The notes under the pieces were generated by a model. It was not told the DNA's origin. It ran no database searches and was given only the letters and a program-made list of their open reading frames with translations. A DNA stretch of 64,000 nucleotides from Scandinavium ludwigii_A (lineage in GTDB: Bacteria; Pseudomonadota; Gammaproteobacteria; Enterobacterales; Enterobacteriaceae): the NCBI GenBank assembly GCA_050516505.1, contig CP191518.1:124001-188000 (forward strand). Reading direction: 5' to 3'. Positions 60,908 through 64,000 of the stretch are shown one piece after another. Each line of letters starts with the position of its first letter. Position 1 is the stretch's first letter. The position numbers and the translations under genes were made by a program.

Positions 60908-62194
60908 ATGAAAACCTCTCTGTTTAAAAGCCTCTATTTCCAGGTACTCACTGCTATCGCCGTGGGTATTTTACTCGGCCACTTCTATCCAGAACTGGGC
61001 GCGCAAATGAAACCGCTTGGCGATGCCTTCGTTAAGCTCATCAAAATGGTGATTGCTCCCGTTATCTTCTGTACCGTCGTGACCGGTATTGCAGGGATGG
61101 AAAGCATGAAAGCCGTGGGCCGTACCGGCGCGGTGGCACTGCTCTACTTTGAAGTGGTCAGTACCCTGGCGTTAATTATTGGTCTGGTGATTGTGAACCT
61201 GGTTCAACCGGGTGCGGGCATGAACGTTGACCCGGCGACGCTGGATGCGCATGCGGTGGCGGTGTACGCCGAGCAGGCGAAAGATCAGGGCGTGGTTGGC
61301 TTCCTGCTGGATATCATCCCGTCCAGCGTCATTGGTGCGTTTGCCAGCGGGAACATCTTGCAGGTGTTGCTGTTCGCGGTGATGTTTGGTTTTGCCCTGC
61401 ATCGCCTGGGCCACAAAGGCCAGTTGATTTTCAACGTGATTGAAAGCTTCTCGCAGGTCATCTTCGGCATCATCAACATGATCATGCGCCTGGCACCGAT
61501 AGGTGCGTTCGGGGCGATGGCGTTCACGATCGGCAAATACGGCGTCGGCACGCTGGTGCAGCTGGGCCAGCTGATTATCTGCTTCTACATCACCTGCATT
61601 CTGTTCGTGGTGGTGGTGCTCGGCTCTATCGCCAAGGCGACCGGCTTCAGTATCTTCAAGTTCATCCGCTATATTCGCGAAGAGCTGCTGATCGTGCTCG
61701 GCACCTCATCGTCTGAATCTGCGCTGCCGCGTATGCTCGATAAAATGGAAAAGCTCGGCTGCCGTAAATCGGTGGTGGGGCTGGTGATCCCAACCGGATA
61801 TTCATTCAACCTTGATGGGACGTCGATTTACCTGACGATGGCGGCGGTGTTCATCGCTCAGGCGACCAACAGCCATATGGACATCTTCCATCAAATTACG
61901 CTGCTGGTGGTGCTGCTGCTCTCCTCAAAAGGCGCGGCGGGCGTGACGGGCAGCGGGTTTATCGTCCTGGCGGCGACCATTTCTGCGGTCGGTCATTTGC
62001 CCGTCGCCGGCCTGGCGCTGATTCTGGGTATCGACCGCTTTATGTCTGAAGCGCGTGCGCTGACGAACCTGGTGGGCAACGGCGTGGCGACTATTGTGGT
62101 GGCGAAATGGGTGAAAGAACTCGACCCGCAGAAGCTGGACGATACGCTCAATAACCGTACGCCGAGCGAGAAAACCCAGCAAATTTCCTCATAA
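60908..62194 (+). CDS. dctA: DctA, aerobic C4-dicarboxylate transporter
   Basis: Proton- or sodium-coupled uptake of succinate, fumarate, malate and aspartate (DAACS family). 428 aa, equal to E. coli. Eight helices and two re-entrant loops; family motifs include LGTSSSESALPRMLDKMEKL (serine-rich hairpin), VIPTGYSFNLDGTSIYLTMA and the helix 8 segment RALTNLVGNGVATIVVAKW. TAAGGA lies 7 bases before the ATG. Single gene with a hairpin after it. In E. coli it is regulated by DcuSR, with which DctA also interacts. Confidence 0.97.
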   Translation: MKTSLFKSLYFQVLTAIAVGILLGHFYPELGAQMKPLGDAFVKLIKMVIAPVIFCTVVTGIAGMESMKAVGRTGAVALLYFEVVSTLALIIGLVIVNLVQPGAGMNVDPATLDAHAVAVYAEQAKDQGVVGFLLDIIPSSVIGAFASGNILQVLLFAVMFGFALHRLGHKGQLIFNVIESFSQVIFGIINMIMRLAPIGAFGAMAFTIGKYGVGTLVQLGQLIICFYITCILFVVVVLGSIAKATGFSIFKFIRYIREELLIVLGTSSSESALPRMLDKMEKLGCRKSVVGLVIPTGYSFNLDGTSIYLTMAAVFIAQATNSHMDIFHQITLLVVLLLSSKGAAGVTGSGFIVLAATISAVGHLPVAGLALILGIDRFMSEARALTNLVGNGVATIVVAKWVKELDPQKLDDTLNNRTPSEKTQQISS

Positions 62195-62218
62195 TCCCGC
62201 GACTTATCCCCCGAATAT

Positions 62219-62246
62219 GCCCGTAGTCGCTTGATGGACTACGGGC
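62219..62246 (+). terminator. Hairpin after dctA
   Basis: GCCCGTAGTC and GACTACGGGC, a perfect 10-bp stem with an 8-base loop, 24 bases after the stop. No T-run follows, so it is perhaps a rho-assisted terminator or a 3' stabiliser. Confidence 0.6.
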
Positions 62247-62439
62247 TCCTGCGCATAATTGACCATATTTTTCGTTGAGCGTGTGACATTTCAAAAAATG
62301 CACGGTCTAAACGACGTAATTAACTCATAAAAACGACCATGAGTTGTCTTTGTTACTCATAATGTTGTGGTGCAGCCAACATACATACCGCTCGACGTAT
62401 GATGAGTAAATAACCAGGATTGTTGATTCAGGGGCTTAA

Positions 62440-63927
62440 ATGCAGGGCACAAAAATTCGACTCATAGCGGGCGGAATGCTGATGGTAGCCACCGCGGGCT
62501 ATGCGCAAGCAGAAGCGCTCCAGCCGGACCCGGCATGGCAACAGGGAACACTGGCTAACGGATTTCAATGGCAGGTACTGGCCACCCCGCAGCGCCCGAG
62601 CGACAGGGTAGAAATCCGCCTTCAGGTCAATATTGGTTCTCTGAGCGAAAGCACGCAGCAGGCGGGCTTCAGCCACTTTATTCCACGTCTGGCGCTGTCG
62701 CAGAGCGGCAGTCTACCGACGATGCAGGCCCGTTCACTGTGGCAGCAGGGCATCGACCCGCAGCATCCAATGCCACCGGCCATCGTCTCCTACGATTACA
62801 CCCTTTTCAGCCTGAGCTTGCCGAACAACCGCAACGACCTGCTGAAAGAGGCACTGACCTGGCTGTCTGATTCCAGCGGCAAACTCAATATCACCCCGGA
62901 AGCCGTGAATCATGCGCTCGGTGGTGAAGATATGGTGATGACCTGGCCTCAGGACCCTAAAGAGGGCTGGTGGCGCTATCGCCTGAAAGGCTCGACCATG
63001 CTGGGCCACGATCCGGCAGAACCGCTGAAACAGCCGATTGATACCGAACAGCTAAAAAGCTTCTACCAGAAGTGGTATACCCCGGATGCGATGACCCTGA
63101 TTGTGGTCGGCAACGTGGATAACCGCAGCGTGGGTGAGCAAATCAATAAAATCTTCGGCGGCCTGAAAGGCAAACGCGAAACCCCCGCGGCGGTGCCGAC
63201 GCTGGCGCCGCTTCCGCCAACACCGGTCAGCATCATGACCGACGCGGTGCCTCAGGACCGACTCTCGATCATGTGGGATACGCCGTGGGCACCGATTCGT
63301 GAATCCGCCGCGTTGCAGCGCTACTGGCGTGCCGATCTGGCGCGTGAAGCGCTGTTCTGGCATGTGCAGCAGATCCTGAGCAAAAGTAATGTCAAAGATA
63401 TCGGTATTGGCTTCGATTGCCGGGTGCTGTATCTGCGCGGCCAATGCGCCATCAACGTGGATTCTCCGAATGACAAACTCAACACCAATCTCGGCCTGGT
63501 GGCCAAAGAGCTGGCGAAAGTGCGTGAAGAAGGCCTGACCCAGGAAGAGTTTAATGCGTTGATTGCGCAGAAAAACCTCGAACTGCAGAAGCTGTTTGCG
63601 ACCTACGCGCGTACCGATACCAATCTGCTGATCAGCCAGCGTATGCGTGCGCTGCAAAACCAGGTGGTGGATATCGCGCCGGAGCAGTATCAGAAACTGC
63701 GTCAGGAATTCCTGAGCTCACTGACCGTTGAAGGTCTGAATCAGGATCTGCGTCAGCAGCTTTCACAGGATATGGCGTTGATTCTCCAGCAGCCGAAAGG
63801 CGAGCCGGAATACAACATGAAGGACCTACAGGAAACGTGGAACAAGCTGATGGTGCCAACGACGTCCCCGGCCCCAGCGGCCAGTGACGATCACCAGGAC
63901 GTCACGGATATTCCACCGGGCCAGTAA
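62440..63927 (+). CDS. yhjJ: YhjJ, M16-family protease-like periplasmic protein
   Basis: 495-aa exported protein (498 in E. coli) related to the insulinase/pitrilysin M16 family. Signal peptide to about residue 23 (MLMVATAGYAQA). It has the M16 fold blocks (LANGFQWQVLATPQRPSDRV, FYQKWYTPDAMTLIVVGNVD), but where active proteases have the zinc-binding HxxEH, it reads GFSHFIPRLALSQSG, so it should not hydrolyse peptides by the usual mechanism. The role is unknown. No strong ribosome-binding site is seen (GGGGC about 8 bases upstream). Confidence 0.93.
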   Translation: MQGTKIRLIAGGMLMVATAGYAQAEALQPDPAWQQGTLANGFQWQVLATPQRPSDRVEIRLQVNIGSLSESTQQAGFSHFIPRLALSQSGSLPTMQARSLWQQGIDPQHPMPPAIVSYDYTLFSLSLPNNRNDLLKEALTWLSDSSGKLNITPEAVNHALGGEDMVMTWPQDPKEGWWRYRLKGSTMLGHDPAEPLKQPIDTEQLKSFYQKWYTPDAMTLIVVGNVDNRSVGEQINKIFGGLKGKRETPAAVPTLAPLPPTPVSIMTDAVPQDRLSIMWDTPWAPIRESAALQRYWRADLAREALFWHVQQILSKSNVKDIGIGFDCRVLYLRGQCAINVDSPNDKLNTNLGLVAKELAKVREEGLTQEEFNALIAQKNLELQKLFATYARTDTNLLISQRMRALQNQVVDIAPEQYQKLRQEFLSSLTVEGLNQDLRQQLSQDMALILQQPKGEPEYNMKDLQETWNKLMVPTTSPAPAASDDHQDVTDIPPGQ

Positions 63928-63937
63928 CGCTGTGAAT

Positions 63938-63961
63938 GGGTGAGGTCTGATGTCCTCACCC
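63938..63961 (+). terminator. Hairpin after yhjJ
   Basis: GGGTGAGG and CCTCACCC, 8-bp stem with an 8-base loop, 10 bases after the yhjJ stop, followed by TCATTTATC. Plausible terminator. The last 39 bases of the window contain no gene start that stays open. Confidence 0.6.
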
Positions 63962-64000
63962 TCATTTATCATGCGGGCATTGCGTCGCGTGGAATGATCG

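Overview
The window is chromosomal DNA from an Enterobacteriaceae species. Nearly every backbone gene can be matched by recalled protein sequence to an Escherichia coli K-12 gene from the 79-80 minute region, in almost the same order. Divergence and the accessory cargo suggest the Enterobacter/Lelliottia/Leclercia/Kluyvera neighbourhood rather than E. coli or Salmonella. I cannot fix the genus from sequence alone, and all comparisons with K-12 are from memory.

Layout. 1-3.5 kb: 5' part of malS (minus), bax, xylR. 3.5-10.5 kb: the xylose locus, with xylF-xylG-xylH-xylR on minus diverging from xylA-xylB on plus around a 373-bp control region. 10.6-12.1 kb: an accessory two-gene operon (isochorismatase-fold hydrolase plus GlxA/AraC-type regulator) where K-12 has yiaA/yiaB. 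12.1-16.7 kb: wecH, ysaB, glyQ, glyS. 16.8-22.6 kb: an accessory stretch with an unrecognised 149-aa protein behind a structured leader, a CigR-family protein, an ABC-F ATPase, an orphan antitoxin with the stump of its toxin, yiaG, and an aromatic-acid-type MFS transporter; no cspA is seen here. 23.0-29.0 kb: yiaF, ghrB, and an inserted 2-ketogluconate module (kguT, kguK, kguE, ptxS-like repressor) with a perfect PtxS-type operator. 29.1-35.5 kb: yiaD, bisC (TTG start), yiaC, tag, yhjY, yhjX. 35.8-37.7 kb: eptB and a tRNA-Pro with anticodon UGG. 37.8-44.5 kb: a SnoaL-like gene and dppABCDF. 44.6-58.6 kb: the cellulose locus, bcsG-bcsF-bcsE (minus) diverging from bcsR-bcsQ-bcsA-bcsB-bcsZ-bcsC (plus), apparently intact including bcsQ. 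58.7-64 kb: pdeK, dctA, yhjJ.

How the genes work together. XylFGH imports xylose, XylA and XylB convert it to xylulose 5-phosphate, and XylR activates both arms. KguT, KguK, KguE and GhrB would import, phosphorylate and reduce 2-ketogluconate under a LacI-type repressor. Dpp imports di- and tripeptides. BcsA/B/Z/C synthesise and export cellulose in response to c-di-GMP, BcsQ/R/E regulate the machine, BcsG/F add phosphoethanolamine, and PdeK next door probably degrades c-di-GMP. EptB modifies LPS with phosphoethanolamine.

Most of the window is ordinary core genome; I do not see a complete undescribed system. The places most worth a second look are: the structured leader that pairs with the ribosome-binding site of the unknown 149-aa gene; the inverted repeat covering the ribosome-binding site of the hydrolase/GlxA operon; the tandem repeats and overlapping upstream reading frame at the bcsR start; the UGG tRNA-Pro at the proK position; and the toxin stump beside an intact antitoxin.
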